From: Verrucomicrobiota bacterium
GTDB lineage: Bacteria > Verrucomicrobiota > Verrucomicrobiia > Limisphaerales > UBA8199
NCBI GenBank assembly: GCA_003176045.1
Contig: PSRM01000201.1
Span: forward strand, 1-56,782
Direction: 5' to 3'
DNA: 56,782 nucleotides
Shown here: positions 16,753-26,300 of the stretch, one piece after another
Numbering within the stretch: the first letter of the stretch is position 1
Layout of the letters: each line of letters begins with the position of its first letter
Program-made: the position numbers and the translations under genes
Notes under the pieces: generated by a model
The model's database searches: none
Seen by the model: the letters and a program-made list of their open reading frames with translations, nothing else
What the model was told of the DNA's origin: nothing

Positions 16753-18071
16753 TAAAACCGGACGCCGGCTGGAGACGCAACTTGCGGATGGGCAAGCTTG
16801 GGCTGGATTTAACGGCCAGCTATTTGGGCACTCAGGTAAAGCAGTTGTTTTCTAGCAAGGCCATGCGCGGGGCGCGACGCCAGGCTAACAATCGGAGAAA
16901 TGCCCGCCTTTTGCGCAAGGAACTGCAGGAGTTGCGCGGCCCGGCGATGAAGCTTGGCCAGATGCTGAGCATGCAAACGCAGATGGTGCCCGAAGAGATG
17001 GTTACCGAGCTGACTGCGTTGCAAATGCAAGCTCCGCCAATGCATCCGACGCTCATGCGCGCGCAAATCAAAGCGGCTTTGGGCCGCTATCCTGAGGAGA
17101 TATTCAGGAACTTTTCAGACGAACCATTCGCCGCGGCTTCCCTGGGCCAGGTTCATCGAGCCTGTGGTCCTGACCATGAGCCTCTGGCCGTAAAAATCCA
17201 ATATCCGGCGATGGCCGAAGTTATTCGCACCGATTTCCAGGCACTTCGGACGTTGGCCCTGCCGGCGCGCATCAGCCGCCATCTGAACGGTTCCATGCTT
17301 GCGGAAATTCAGCGCGGCATTTTGGAAGAAACCGATTACGTGCGAGAAGCCAAAAACCTGGAGTATTTTCGGCGACATTTGGGAGACCTTGCTTTCGTGC
17401 GCGTTCCGGCAGTGTATTGGGAATGGACGTCCAATCAGGTTCTAACCATGTCGTTTGTTCCCGGCTTGCACCTGGACCAATTCCTTGCTCGAAAGCCATC
17501 ACAGGAAATTCGGGATTTGGTCGGGCGCCGGCTCCTGGAGTTGTTTGTGAGGCAATTATTTCAGCTTCGCGCGATGCAGGCAGATCCACATTCGGGAAAC
17601 TATCTTTTCGACGAGGATGGCACCATCGGCCTGGTGGATTTTGGTTGCGTAAAATACTTCAAAAAAAGCACCGCCGACTATTTTCGCAAGGTCTGGTTGA
17701 ATAAATGCGAAGACGATCGCGATAAGTATTTCCGGCTGCTGGAACCTATGTTCGAACGAGACCGCATGCCAACGGGGACCAGCGCGCGCAATGCCATGAT
17801 CGAGATGACTCGCTTTTACAACCGGCTTTATCCGGTGGACCCCAAACACGCCGACGCCTGCTTCGATTTCGGGGATGGAGCATTTCTCAAGGAGATGATT
17901 CAACTGGGCAATCGTCTACTGCGCCATCGTTTCCTGGCGCCTGAATTCGTGTTCCTGGGGCGAGCGGAGTTAGGCCTCTATCAAATGTTGCATCGGTTGC
18001 GAGCACAGGTCCCGACCAGCAAGATCGCCCGCGCGAGCCTGGCCGTCGCGGGGCTGCCAGAGGGCGTTTGA
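16746..18071 (+). CDS. ABC1/AarF family atypical kinase, partner of TetR
   Basis: A 441-residue ABC1-family protein. Motifs are KxGQ (AMKLGQMLSMQ), AAASLGQVH, VKIQYP, MQADPHSGNYLF (catalytic, with S replacing the usual P of HPGN) and LVDFGCVKYF (metal-binding). It lacks the C-terminal membrane helices of the UbiB copy at 3300, so it is probably soluble or peripheral. ATG at 16746 has AAGGAG 7 bases upstream and overlaps the TetR stop by 7 bases, indicating translational coupling. TTG at 16740 is too close to that RBS. Family members are linked to quinone and lipid metabolism. The target here is unknown. Confidence 0.9.
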   Translation: MVVKPDAGWRRNLRMGKLGLDLTASYLGTQVKQLFSSKAMRGARRQANNRRNARLLRKELQELRGPAMKLGQMLSMQTQMVPEEMVTELTALQMQAPPMHPTLMRAQIKAALGRYPEEIFRNFSDEPFAAASLGQVHRACGPDHEPLAVKIQYPAMAEVIRTDFQALRTLALPARISRHLNGSMLAEIQRGILEETDYVREAKNLEYFRRHLGDLAFVRVPAVYWEWTSNQVLTMSFVPGLHLDQFLARKPSQEIRDLVGRRLLELFVRQLFQLRAMQADPHSGNYLFDEDGTIGLVDFGCVKYFKKSTADYFRKVWLNKCEDDRDKYFRLLEPMFERDRMPTGTSARNAMIEMTRFYNRLYPVDPKHADACFDFGDGAFLKEMIQLGNRLLRHRFLAPEFVFLGRAELGLYQMLHRLRAQVPTSKIARASLAVAGLPEGV

Positions 18072-18154
18072 AACGGTCGCCATAATTGCAGCGAGCGCAT
18101 TTTGATACAGCCGCTCCGTGCCCCTCTCGGGACTGCTGCAGAACGTCAAGGCGC

Positions 18155-19078
18155 TCAGGGCAGAGCCACCGAATCCTGGATTTTCTTTAAATCCAGGGCC
18201 TGTGCAGCTCCGTTCACCGGCGCATTCCAGTTTTGATCGGCACGCAGCCCGCGCCAGTTCCAATGCTCCGAATGTCCATCGGCGAAAGCCAAAGTGGCTC
18301 CGAATGAATGACGCACCGTGGGCGAGTTCTGCCAGATCATGGTCAGTTGAACCGCAAAGTACCCGTCGTCAATTGTGTTGATGCTCTCGTCCAGGAATGT
18401 CAAAGCCGCCGAGGGCGCGGGCCTGACGATCTGGCCCGTCGTTTTGAAAGGTGGATAATTCATGCCGAGAACCCAACTTGTGTCATAGACGCCATAAGAG
18501 GCAGCGTCCGCGGCATCCGCGGCTCCCATCCGCCCGTTGAGCGAAACCGTTCGGCATGGAAACACCCCGTGTAGCATGACCGGTTCGGTGCATTTGTAGA
18601 TGCCGAAGGCGGTGTTATAGGGATACAGCTTGCAGTTTTGGAGGTAGAATGTGTTGGTGGCTTCCGCTGGTTTCGAGATGTCTCCAGCCACCCAGGAATC
18701 GGGCGAAGAATCCCCCGAGGGGTATGACATCCAGTTATGGGGCACATGCTCGCTGTTATCTCCGGCGTACATTACCCAGCAGACATCCAACTGCTTCATA
18801 TTGTTCTGGCATGAAATGGAGCGAGCTTTGGCTTTGGCCCTCGCAAGGGCTGGCAGCAGCATGGCTGCCAGGATTGCAATGATTGCTATAACCACTAACA
18901 ACTCGATTAAAGTGAAGCCCTCCGCTCGAAACCCGAAGCCAAGCCCGGGACGAATGGGCGTGAGCGGTTTCTCAATGTCGTGTTCGCTTGCGAAGAAAGC
19001 AAAGCTCCAGCGAGTGTTTGGGAAGGAATCTCCCCTCGAAGTCGATCCACGACCGCTCTCAGGCGGTGATTCGGACAT
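18155..19078 (-). CDS. Prepilin-like protein with H-x-DG C-terminal motif (long leader)
   Basis: A 307-residue protein with a type II secretion/type IV pilus prepilin signature, [17 protein letters not shown], followed by [13 protein letters not shown]. Glu at +5 is present. The C-terminal region has [16 protein letters not shown], typical of the large prepilin-like family abundant in Verrucomicrobia and Planctomycetes. The leader before the cleavage Gly is about 53 residues, far longer than the usual 5-25, and hydrophilic, so the ATG at 19078 may not be the true start although no better ATG exists. It likely sits in the inner membrane or on the surface after cleavage by a prepilin peptidase not seen here. 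The role is unknown. A sister gene lies at 41776. Confidence 0.85.
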   Translation of the reverse strand: MSESPPESGRGSTSRGDSFPNTRWSFAFFASEHDIEKPLTPIRPGLGFGFRAEGFTLIELLVVIAIIAILAAMLLPALARAKAKARSISCQNNMKQLDVCWVMYAGDNSEHVPHNWMSYPSGDSSPDSWVAGDISKPAEATNTFYLQNCKLYPYNTAFGIYKCTEPVMLHGVFPCRTVSLNGRMGAADAADAASYGVYDTSWVLGMNYPPFKTTGQIVRPAPSAALTFLDESINTIDDGYFAVQLTMIWQNSPTVRHSFGATLAFADGHSEHWNWRGLRADQNWNAPVNGAAQALDLKKIQDSVALP

Positions 19079-19175
19079 GGTATGAATAGATGATGGTTCT
19101 GCACATTAGTCAAGACCGAAACGACCGAAATTACAAGTAACCGGTGGTTGAGGGAATTTGAGTAGAGAGCGAGGG

Positions 19176-21836
19176 TCACACCCACGACTTCTTTATCAAC
19201 CACGTCTTGATGAGCTGGGTCAGGCCGACGTAGCAGAGCAGGGTCACTATTAGGAAAGGCCAGTAGGCAAGAGGAAGCGGGACGAAGCCGAGCTTGGCCG
19301 AAAGCGGCGAATACGGCAGCCAGGCACCGATGGCCATGATGACCAGCGTGGTGATGGTGAGCTGCCAGCTTGCACGAGATTGAATGAAAGGGAGCAGGTT
19401 GGTGCGGATGACGTGGATGATCAGGGTTTGAGTCATGAGCGACTCGACAAACCAGCCGGTGCTGAACAGCGCGGCGGCGTAGGTTTTATTGGGATCATCA
19501 ACTGCGCCCGCAAAGCGGGGCAGCAGATCAGCAGGCGGCACAAGGGCCAAATCGTTGCATTTGAAGAAAAACCACATCAGCAGAAAAGTCGTGTAGTCGA
19601 AGATGGAACTGATGGGGCCGATGAACAGGATGAACTTGGCGATTTCGCCGATGTGCCAGGGCCGGGGTTTGGCGACTTGTTGCTGGCCCACATTGTCAGT
19701 CGGGATGGGCACCTGGGAGAAATCGTAGAGGAGGTTGTTGGTGAGGATCTGAAGCGGTTGCATCGGCAGGTACGGCAGCCAGGCGCTGGCGCCAATGACG
19801 CTGAACATGTTCCCAAAATTCGAGCTGGCCCCCATCCGGATGTACTTAAGGATGTTCACGAAAACTTTGCGGCCTTCCAGGACGCCTTCTTCGAGCACCA
19901 GCAAGCTTTTCTCCAGCAGAATGACGTCAGCCGATTCCTTGGCGATGTCCACAGCGTTGTCCACGGAGATGCCGACGTCGGCAGCGCGCAGAGCCGGGGC
20001 ATCGTTGATGCCGTCGCCCATGAAGCCAACGACGTGGCCGGTGCGCTGGATGGCTTTCACGATGCGCTGCTTGTGCGCGGGGGAGAGGCGAGCGAAGACA
20101 TCCGTCGTTTCCACGGCCTCGGCTAGTTGGGTGTCTGATAGCGTTTCGACCTGGTTGCCCAGCAGGATTTTGTCGGCGTTGATACCGACTTCCCGGCAAA
20201 CTTTGCGAGTCACAAGGTCATTGTCACCTGTCAGTACCTTCACCGCGACACCATGCTGGCGCAGGACGGCGATGGCTTTGGTGGCGGTGTCCTTGGGCGG
20301 GTCGAGGAACGCAAGGTATCCGGTGAGGACCAATTCCGATTCATCGGCTTTTGAATAGGCCGGGCGCTTGTCAATCTTCTTTGTTGCCACGGCCAGCACC
20401 CGGAAGCCGTCCTCGCTGAGATCGTTCACCTGCTCGATCAGGTTGCCCACCAGAATCGGCTCCATCGGGAACGACTCACCTTCGCTCTCGAAGTGTGTAC
20501 ACTTGGCGAAGACAGCCTCCGGCGCGCCTTTGCAAAGCAATTGCCGCTGGCCGTCCGGCCCCTCGACCACCACCGACATCATGCGGCGCGAAAAATCGAA
20601 TGGGATTTCATCCACCTTGCTGAATTGATCAAGAGAGAGTTCCCGATGCAATTCCTGGTGCTGGAGTACCGCGCGATCGAGCACGTTCTTGAGCCCTGTC
20701 TGAAAGTGGCTGATGAGATAGGCGTCCCGGAGGACTTCCTGATTCACGTTTTTGAAAACGTCGCAATAGATTTCGAGAATGACATGGTCCAAGGTGAGCG
20801 TCCCGGTTTTGTCGGTGCACAAGACGTTCATCGCGCCGAAGTTTTGGATTGAGTTGAGGCGCTTGACGATGACCTTCTTTTTGGACATGGCCAGCGCGCC
20901 CTTGGAGAGGCAAACCGAGACGATCATCGGCAACATTTCCGGAGTAAGGCCAACGGCGACCGCCATCGCGAAGAAGAACGCCTCCATCCAATTGTGCTTG
21001 AACAGGCCGTTGATCAGGAACACCAGCGGCACCATCACCGCCATAAACGAGATCATCAGCCAGGTGAACTTCTTCACTCCGCGCTCGAAAGCTGTCTCCA
21101 CGCTTGTTCCCGTCAGGCTCCGGGCGATTTTGCCGAAATAGGTGTTTTGCCCTGTGGCAACTATGGCTGCGGTAGCCGACCCGGTTTCGACGCTGGTGCC
21201 CAGGAAACAGAGGTTGGAGCGTTCGATGGGGGAAACGTTCTCGCGAGTATCGCGCGCATCGGTTTTTTCGACCGGCATGGATTCGCCGGTGAGCGTGGCC
21301 TGGATGACGAAAAGGTCCTTTACCGAGAGCAGGCGCACGTCGCCCGGGATCATGTCGCCGCACGAAAGCTTCACAACGTCTCCGGGCACGAGCTGTTGCA
21401 GGGGAATCTCCCTCGGTTGGCCATCGCGTACCACGGTGGCCGTGACGCGGATCATGGCCTTGAGCTTGGCTGCGGCGGTATCGGCGCGGGTTTCCTGAAT
21501 AAACCGCAGCGAGACGCCCAGGAAAACCATCCCCAGCATGATCGCCCCGGTAATGGGATCGCCCTGGGGCGCCACAAACGATACCGTGGCCAGGACCGTG
21601 AGCAATACGACCAATGGATTGCGCACGGCCACCCAAAGCCGCTGAAGCCAATCGTGGCGCTTCTCGCGCGCGACTTCGTTCGGCCCGTATTGCTCCAGCC
21701 GCGCGGCGGCTTCTTCTTCGGTCAGGCCGGAAGGAACGGTTTTGAGCGCCTGCAGCACCTCTGAGGCATCTTTTATAGCCGCGTCGCGGACCGAATCCGA
21801 AACACGGTTGTTGGCTGGACTTGCTATGGCCGCCAT
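19176..21836 (-). CDS. mgtA: Magnesium-translocating P-type ATPase (MgtA/MgtB type)
   Basis: An 886-residue P3B-type ATPase that imports Mg2+ at the cost of ATP across the inner membrane. Landmarks are an N-terminal cation-ATPase domain (LTEEEAAARLEQYGPNEV), the TLTGES loop (residues 181-186), the family-specific membrane segment LTPEMLPMIV (297-306), the phosphorylation site DKTGTLT with Asp342, and the hinge GDGINDAPALRAADVGISVD, which leads to SSNFGNMFSV in a late helix. About ten membrane helices fit the length. No conserved Mg2+ leader or M-box was recognised in the 260 bases upstream, which hold repeats and a kinase remnant. No mgtC lies next to it. Confidence 0.93.
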   Translation of the reverse strand: MAAIASPANNRVSDSVRDAAIKDASEVLQALKTVPSGLTEEEAAARLEQYGPNEVAREKRHDWLQRLWVAVRNPLVVLLTVLATVSFVAPQGDPITGAIMLGMVFLGVSLRFIQETRADTAAAKLKAMIRVTATVVRDGQPREIPLQQLVPGDVVKLSCGDMIPGDVRLLSVKDLFVIQATLTGESMPVEKTDARDTRENVSPIERSNLCFLGTSVETGSATAAIVATGQNTYFGKIARSLTGTSVETAFERGVKKFTWLMISFMAVMVPLVFLINGLFKHNWMEAFFFAMAVAVGLTPEMLPMIVSVCLSKGALAMSKKKVIVKRLNSIQNFGAMNVLCTDKTGTLTLDHVILEIYCDVFKNVNQEVLRDAYLISHFQTGLKNVLDRAVLQHQELHRELSLDQFSKVDEIPFDFSRRMMSVVVEGPDGQRQLLCKGAPEAVFAKCTHFESEGESFPMEPILVGNLIEQVNDLSEDGFRVLAVATKKIDKRPAYSKADESELVLTGYLAFLDPPKDTATKAIAVLRQHGVAVKVLTGDNDLVTRKVCREVGINADKILLGNQVETLSDTQLAEAVETTDVFARLSPAHKQRIVKAIQRTGHVVGFMGDGINDAPALRAADVGISVDNAVDIAKESADVILLEKSLLVLEEGVLEGRKVFVNILKYIRMGASSNFGNMFSVIGASAWLPYLPMQPLQILTNNLLYDFSQVPIPTDNVGQQQVAKPRPWHIGEIAKFILFIGPISSIFDYTTFLLMWFFFKCNDLALVPPADLLPRFAGAVDDPNKTYAAALFSTGWFVESLMTQTLIIHVIRTNLLPFIQSRASWQLTITTLVIMAIGAWLPYSPLSAKLGFVPLPLAYWPFLIVTLLCYVGLTQLIKTWLIKKSWV

Positions 21837-21889
21837 AAGGCGGGAGCAGAATAACGGACGCGGAAGGAGATGGAATAGGAAAATTGGAA

Positions 21890-21932
21890 ATCAAAACGTG
21901 AAACGTGAAGAGTGAAACGTAAAAGTGATGCG
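21890..21932. repeat. Heptamer array, unit ACGTGAA
   Basis: Units ACGTGAA, ACGTGAA, GAGTGAA, ACGTAAA follow at 7-base spacing within the mgtA upstream region. The same unit appears at about 9748-9770. Confidence 0.75.
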
Positions 21933-21984
21933 TCACGTGTGATTGCTTAGAATTGGAACAAAGACTCAAGAGGTGGACAGAGGT

Positions 21985-22095
21985 TGCTTGCTCGGTGGCC
22001 TGTCCGTCCACCGTAACTAACTTGAGGTAGCTGGGCAGAGTCTCCGGGTGAAATTCGCCTGGGTTCGCCTGTAATTCAAAGGACAGAAGCGGTTG
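21985..22095 (-). pseudogene. Remnant of a third kinase-WD40-OB gene, C-terminal part
   Basis: Directly after the stop of the kinase gene at 22098, the minus strand reads LSFELQANPGEFHPETLPSY. This closely matches [20 protein letters not shown] in the C-terminal OB-like domain of the other kinase (30759-34841), and less well the corresponding part of the adjacent kinase. It has no start or upstream domain, so it is a decayed duplicate. Confidence 0.65.
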
Positions 22096-22097
22096 CT

Positions 22098-25000
22098 TCA
22101 CTGGGAAGAATTTGCCGCGCTGTCAACGATTTTAATTTGCGAAAGACTCTGCATGAGAATTTGTGCGGAGCCAAGGTGCGCTCCGGCCGTGCCTTCTACG
22201 ATGACTGTTTTGCCAACCAAGGGCCGGAGGCGGGGCTCCTGGAATTCGGCTGGATTGGAATCGATTCGAAAGGCCAGGGTGAGGGCGCTCTTGTAGTTTT
22301 CGGCGAAGTTCAGGTAATAGAAAGTGCCCGAGCGGGAGGCGCCAAACTTCACGACTTGTCCTTTCACTTTTATGTGTTCGCCTTCCTTTTTCAGGATCGT
22401 TGCGCCGTCACGAGGATCCAGGAACCCGTCCGAATCTGAACTGGTGACCGGACGCGCTTTTGCGACTTGGTTCTCGGGTGAAGGAACCAGTTTTTCAGGC
22501 GCGGCGCCAAATTCCCGAGCCAGATGACGATATAAAGCGGCGGTTTCAGGTCGCTCTCCTTCGACCAGGTTTGCGAGTTGGACATAGGCGAGCGAATTGG
22601 ACGGGTTCAAATCCAGAGCCTGAGCGAGGGCCAAAATGTTTTCTTCTTTGGCCAATCGCTCAGAATAATCGTGAACACTGATAGTAGATTGGAAGTTGAT
22701 TGACCGGCTCCCACGGTCGGCAAGGTACCATCTTCCCCATTTGACCAAAGGCCCAGCGGTATCGGCCGAGACAAGAATAGCACGCAGGTTTTCAATTTTG
22801 GATTCGCCATCGCCGATGAATTCGGTGACGCTCGCTTCGTTCAGGCGAACTCCTGCGACCGCTTCCGCAAGCTCAACCAGCCAGCCTGGCGGGGAGCCCA
22901 GGACCGCCTGCCATGGGTAGATCGCAACCGTATTGCCCCTGCCGCCTAAGGTCAGAATTTTGGTTCCGTCCGGGCTGAACGATGCCCAAGGCGGGCCGAT
23001 GCCATGATGGAAAGGAACGGAGAGGGCGCGCCCGGTTTGAATATCCCAAACCACCGTCGTTCCGTCCTCGCTGGTGGTTAGCACCTCACGATTATCCGGA
23101 CTGAAGCAGCCGCCTCTGAGACCTGCGGCATGCAATAATTCAGCAACGGGCCTTTTTGTGGCGCGCTCCCAAACGCGCGCGGTGCCGTCTGAGGAGCAGG
23201 TCAGCAGGAGCTTATCGTCCGAGGTGAAACACGACGAGACAACGCCGTGCCCGTGCGGATAGCGTTGCAACGGTTGGTTTTTGGGGGAGCGCGCGTCCCA
23301 AAGCTGGGCGGCATCGGCTCCGCCGCCGGCAGAAGTGACGAGCCATGCGCCGTCGTAACTAAACCGGGTCTCCCAAACCCACCCCTGATTGCGCGTCAGC
23401 GGTTCGCCGAGTATTTCCGCGGTTGGAAGGCTCCTGATTTCCGCGCGATAACGTTTATAGGCTACCGCGAAGCTGCGGCTATCCGGGCTGACCGCCAGGC
23501 ACTCTACCGCGCCGACCGAGTTCGTGAATTTCGCAACAACGCCTCCACTCCTGGCGTCGAAGATATTGACCGAACAGAGTGCGGTTTCATCCCAACTGTA
23601 CTTTTCTCCCTCTCCGCTCAAAAGAATCTTTCCATCGGGACTGAATACCAGGGCAGAAACAGCGCTCGAATGGGCGGGCTGGCTCCAGAGCAGGTTCTGT
23701 CGTGACAAATCCCAAACTCCAACAACTCCGTCTCCGGTGCCCAGCGCAAGCAAGGAGGCATCATGGCTAAAGACAGCGCTATTGATGCGATGGCCAGCAA
23801 TGGCCGGGTTAGAAATTCTGGAGCCGTCTTCAGCGCTGAAAACGAACACCGCACCGTCCTTACCGACGGCGACGACTTGCCGACCTGCGGTGTCGTATGA
23901 AGCAAATTCCACCAGACCCGAAAGCGATAGTGTCAACGGCACGGCCCGGCCTGGCCGCACATCCCAGAATCGGCTGCGCAGTTTATTTGTTCCACCCACT
24001 TGCCGGGCCTGCACAGTTAACAAGAACTGCCCCGATAGATTCAATTCGATCCCACAAAGGCCTCCGGAGGGATCCCCGATTTGAAATTTCTCGCTAGAGA
24101 GCTCGCTCCAGACCAGATTCCAAATTTGCGCCTCCTTGGTCCGAAGCGACGTTGCGAGAAGACGTCCATCTCCGCTGATCGAGAAGTCAAAGGCGTTGGG
24201 GGTTTCCGGGGTTGCGAACCCGGACTTGCCAGTCAGGAGGTCCCAAACCTGTACCGATTTGCGGGCGATGACAAGCTGACGGCTGTCCGGGGTGAAAGCC
24301 GGACCGCTGCTGGAAAACAAGGGGGTGGGAAGGCTGGGCATGACGCGCTCTCCTGTGTGCGTATAGAAAACCTCCGTGCTGTTTTTGCAAGAAACGGCGA
24401 TCTTTTGCCCATCATCGCTAAAAGTTGGCTCCTGCCCTGAATCAAACTCTCCGTCATAGTTGAGTCGCGAAATTTCCTTTCCTGATTTCTTGTCAACGAT
24501 TGCCTTGCCAACAAGCCGCACGTCGGGAGAAGACCTCCTTGCTGCGGCTCGCGAGATGAACCCTGCCGGGGTCCTAACAGGAAGGGGGAAATCGCTTTGG
24601 TTCAGCAACGAAACGATCCGAGTGGCTGCGACCAGGTTGCCTGGATTGAGCCGGGTGCCACGGGCAAAGTAGGCCAGGGCTTTGGTTGTCTCTTTCTCGC
24701 GGACCAAGCGGTCGCCTTCTGTGACCAGGGCCATCGAAAGCGCCTCGTTTGCCTGCCGGCGTGCCAGCTCGGCCTTATCGCGCTCGACCCGCTCGGCTGC
24801 GGCGTTCTTATCAGCGCGGACGGCTTCGCGCTCCGCGCGCTGGCGCTGTACGTCAGCCAACCGTTTCTCCTGGGTCGCGCGCCATGCCTGCCACGTCGTG
24901 CCCACAAGGCCAAGGATGAGGGCAGTGGCTACGCACGCCCCGGCGGCAAAGGCCAGCTTGTTTCTGGAAATGAGCTTTTGGACGCGATAAATCTGGCTTG

Positions 25001-26186
25001 GAGGGCGGGCCACGACCGCCTCATTTCGCAGGTAGCGCTGGACCTCCATGGCCAGGCCATTAGCCGTGTCGTAGCGGCGGCGGCGGTCTTTCTCCAGCGT
25101 CTTCATCACAATCCAGTCCAGGTCGCCTCGGATCATTCCCACCAATTTTGGTGGCTCGGATTGGCGCTGCCGGGCCACGGTGGTTTGCTCCCCGGCATCG
25201 AGTGTGCTAAGCCGGGTTGAAGGCCGGGGCGGCTCCTCCTCGCGAATAACGCGGCGGATCTCCTCGATGCCTTTTGCTATCAACGCCTTCGAGTCAAATG
25301 GCGTACTGCCAGTGAGCAACTCGTACAGCAGGACACCCAGCGCGTAGATGTCACTACGGGTATCTATATCCATCGCATTCATCTCCGCCTGTTCGGGGCT
25401 CATGTAGGCGGGCGTGCCGATAAACTGTTCGATGGCCGTGAAAACAGTTTTGTCCGTGAGCACCTGGCCGCCAGTCGCCTTGGCGATTCCGAAATCAATG
25501 ATCTTGGGCACGGGTTCACCATCGTTGAGCGTGACCAGAATGTTCGAGGGCTTAATGTCCCGGTGGATGATCCCCTTCTGATGCGCGTGCTGGATGGCCT
25601 GGCAGACCTGGACAAAAAGCTCGAGCCGCTCCCGCGTGCTGAGTTTCTCGCGATCACAGTAGTCCGTAATCGGAGTGCCCTTGACCAATTCCATGACAAA
25701 GAAAGGCCTCCCGGTTTCGGTGGCGCCCGCATCGAGCACCTTGGCGATGTTCGGATGGTCCATGAGCGCCAATGCCTGCCGCTCCGCTTCGAACCGGCCA
25801 ATCACCTGCCGGGTGTCCATCCCGAGCTTGATCACTTTGAGGGCGACGCGGCGTCGGACCGGCTCGGTTTGTTCGGCCATCCAGACAACACCCATGCCGC
25901 CTTCGCCCAGTTCCTGCAGGAGTTTGTAGCGGCCAATGCGGTCGCCGGGTTTTTCGATCATTCCAAAGGACGGCGGCATGGTCTTTGGTTCAGGAGAAAC
26001 GGGTTTGTGGAGAGACGATTCGGTGCCCTCCTGAGATTGCAGCATCGTCTCTGAGGCCGTCTGGTGGGAGTCGCCAAGGGCATCAGCGAGGGCACAGGCC
26101 GGACAAATAGTATGAGCTGCCGAGCCGGTTAGCTCTGCGCCGCAATGGGAACAGCGGCCAGAATTCTCTTGAGTCGGCAGGGCCAT
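22098..26186 (-). CDS. Transmembrane Ser/Thr protein kinase with WD40 repeats and C-terminal OB-like domain (copy 1)
   Basis: A 1362-residue signalling protein. In order: a zinc-ribbon-like motif (C12-x2-C15, C28-x2-C31); a Hanks-type kinase, residues about 87-385, with GEGGMGVV, K117, HRDIKPSN (208-215), DFG (231-233) and TPAYMSPEQ; a membrane helix about 411-432; a charged coiled coil about 435-487; and a short TPR-like stretch ([15 protein letters not shown]). A WD40 propeller region, about residues 540-1150, has many blades ending VWD or similar ([14 protein letters not shown]). The C-terminus (about 1265-1355) has [20 protein letters not shown] and GKTVIVEG, like an OB fold. The kinase is inside the cell and the WD40 part is probably across the membrane. 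The start is fixed by a promoter that leaves no leader. Confidence 0.9.
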   Translation of the reverse strand: MALPTQENSGRCSHCGAELTGSAAHTICPACALADALGDSHQTASETMLQSQEGTESSLHKPVSPEPKTMPPSFGMIEKPGDRIGRYKLLQELGEGGMGVVWMAEQTEPVRRRVALKVIKLGMDTRQVIGRFEAERQALALMDHPNIAKVLDAGATETGRPFFVMELVKGTPITDYCDREKLSTRERLELFVQVCQAIQHAHQKGIIHRDIKPSNILVTLNDGEPVPKIIDFGIAKATGGQVLTDKTVFTAIEQFIGTPAYMSPEQAEMNAMDIDTRSDIYALGVLLYELLTGSTPFDSKALIAKGIEEIRRVIREEEPPRPSTRLSTLDAGEQTTVARQRQSEPPKLVGMIRGDLDWIVMKTLEKDRRRRYDTANGLAMEVQRYLRNEAVVARPPSQIYRVQKLISRNKLAFAAGACVATALILGLVGTTWQAWRATQEKRLADVQRQRAEREAVRADKNAAAERVERDKAELARRQANEALSMALVTEGDRLVREKETTKALAYFARGTRLNPGNLVAATRIVSLLNQSDFPLPVRTPAGFISRAAARRSSPDVRLVGKAIVDKKSGKEISRLNYDGEFDSGQEPTFSDDGQKIAVSCKNSTEVFYTHTGERVMPSLPTPLFSSSGPAFTPDSRQLVIARKSVQVWDLLTGKSGFATPETPNAFDFSISGDGRLLATSLRTKEAQIWNLVWSELSSEKFQIGDPSGGLCGIELNLSGQFLLTVQARQVGGTNKLRSRFWDVRPGRAVPLTLSLSGLVEFASYDTAGRQVVAVGKDGAVFVFSAEDGSRISNPAIAGHRINSAVFSHDASLLALGTGDGVVGVWDLSRQNLLWSQPAHSSAVSALVFSPDGKILLSGEGEKYSWDETALCSVNIFDARSGGVVAKFTNSVGAVECLAVSPDSRSFAVAYKRYRAEIRSLPTAEILGEPLTRNQGWVWETRFSYDGAWLVTSAGGGADAAQLWDARSPKNQPLQRYPHGHGVVSSCFTSDDKLLLTCSSDGTARVWERATKRPVAELLHAAGLRGGCFSPDNREVLTTSEDGTTVVWDIQTGRALSVPFHHGIGPPWASFSPDGTKILTLGGRGNTVAIYPWQAVLGSPPGWLVELAEAVAGVRLNEASVTEFIGDGESKIENLRAILVSADTAGPLVKWGRWYLADRGSRSINFQSTISVHDYSERLAKEENILALAQALDLNPSNSLAYVQLANLVEGERPETAALYRHLAREFGAAPEKLVPSPENQVAKARPVTSSDSDGFLDPRDGATILKKEGEHIKVKGQVVKFGASRSGTFYYLNFAENYKSALTLAFRIDSNPAEFQEPRLRPLVGKTVIVEGTAGAHLGSAQILMQSLSQIKIVDSAANSSQ

Positions 26187-26192
26187 TTAAGA

Positions 26193-26221
26193 ATTAAACG
26201 GCACGCGCCGTGATGCGTCAA
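26193..26221 (-). promoter_or_regulatory. Promoter of kinase copy 1, predicted leaderless start
   Basis: On the minus strand, TTGACG (26221-26216) and TTTAAT (26198-26193) are 17 bases apart. Six bases then separate the -10 hexamer from the A of the ATG at 26186, the normal distance to the transcription start. The same arrangement precedes kinase copy 2. Confidence 0.65.
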
Positions 26222-26300
26222 CGTTCCAAATCAGGAGAAAGCTTGTTACCTTTTTGCGAGTTGTCCGTTTCTCCGGGTAGAAACAGAGAATCGAAACGAT

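Noticed and set aside
21837-22097. Mg2+-sensing riboswitch before mgtA
   Set aside because: No conserved M-box or mgtA-leader pattern was recognised. The gap holds a heptamer array and a kinase-gene fragment.
20629-22101. 490-codon minus-strand frame over mgtA
   Set aside because: It is a shifted frame of the mgtA gene. Only its first 20-30 codons, outside mgtA, carry meaning, as a kinase-gene remnant.
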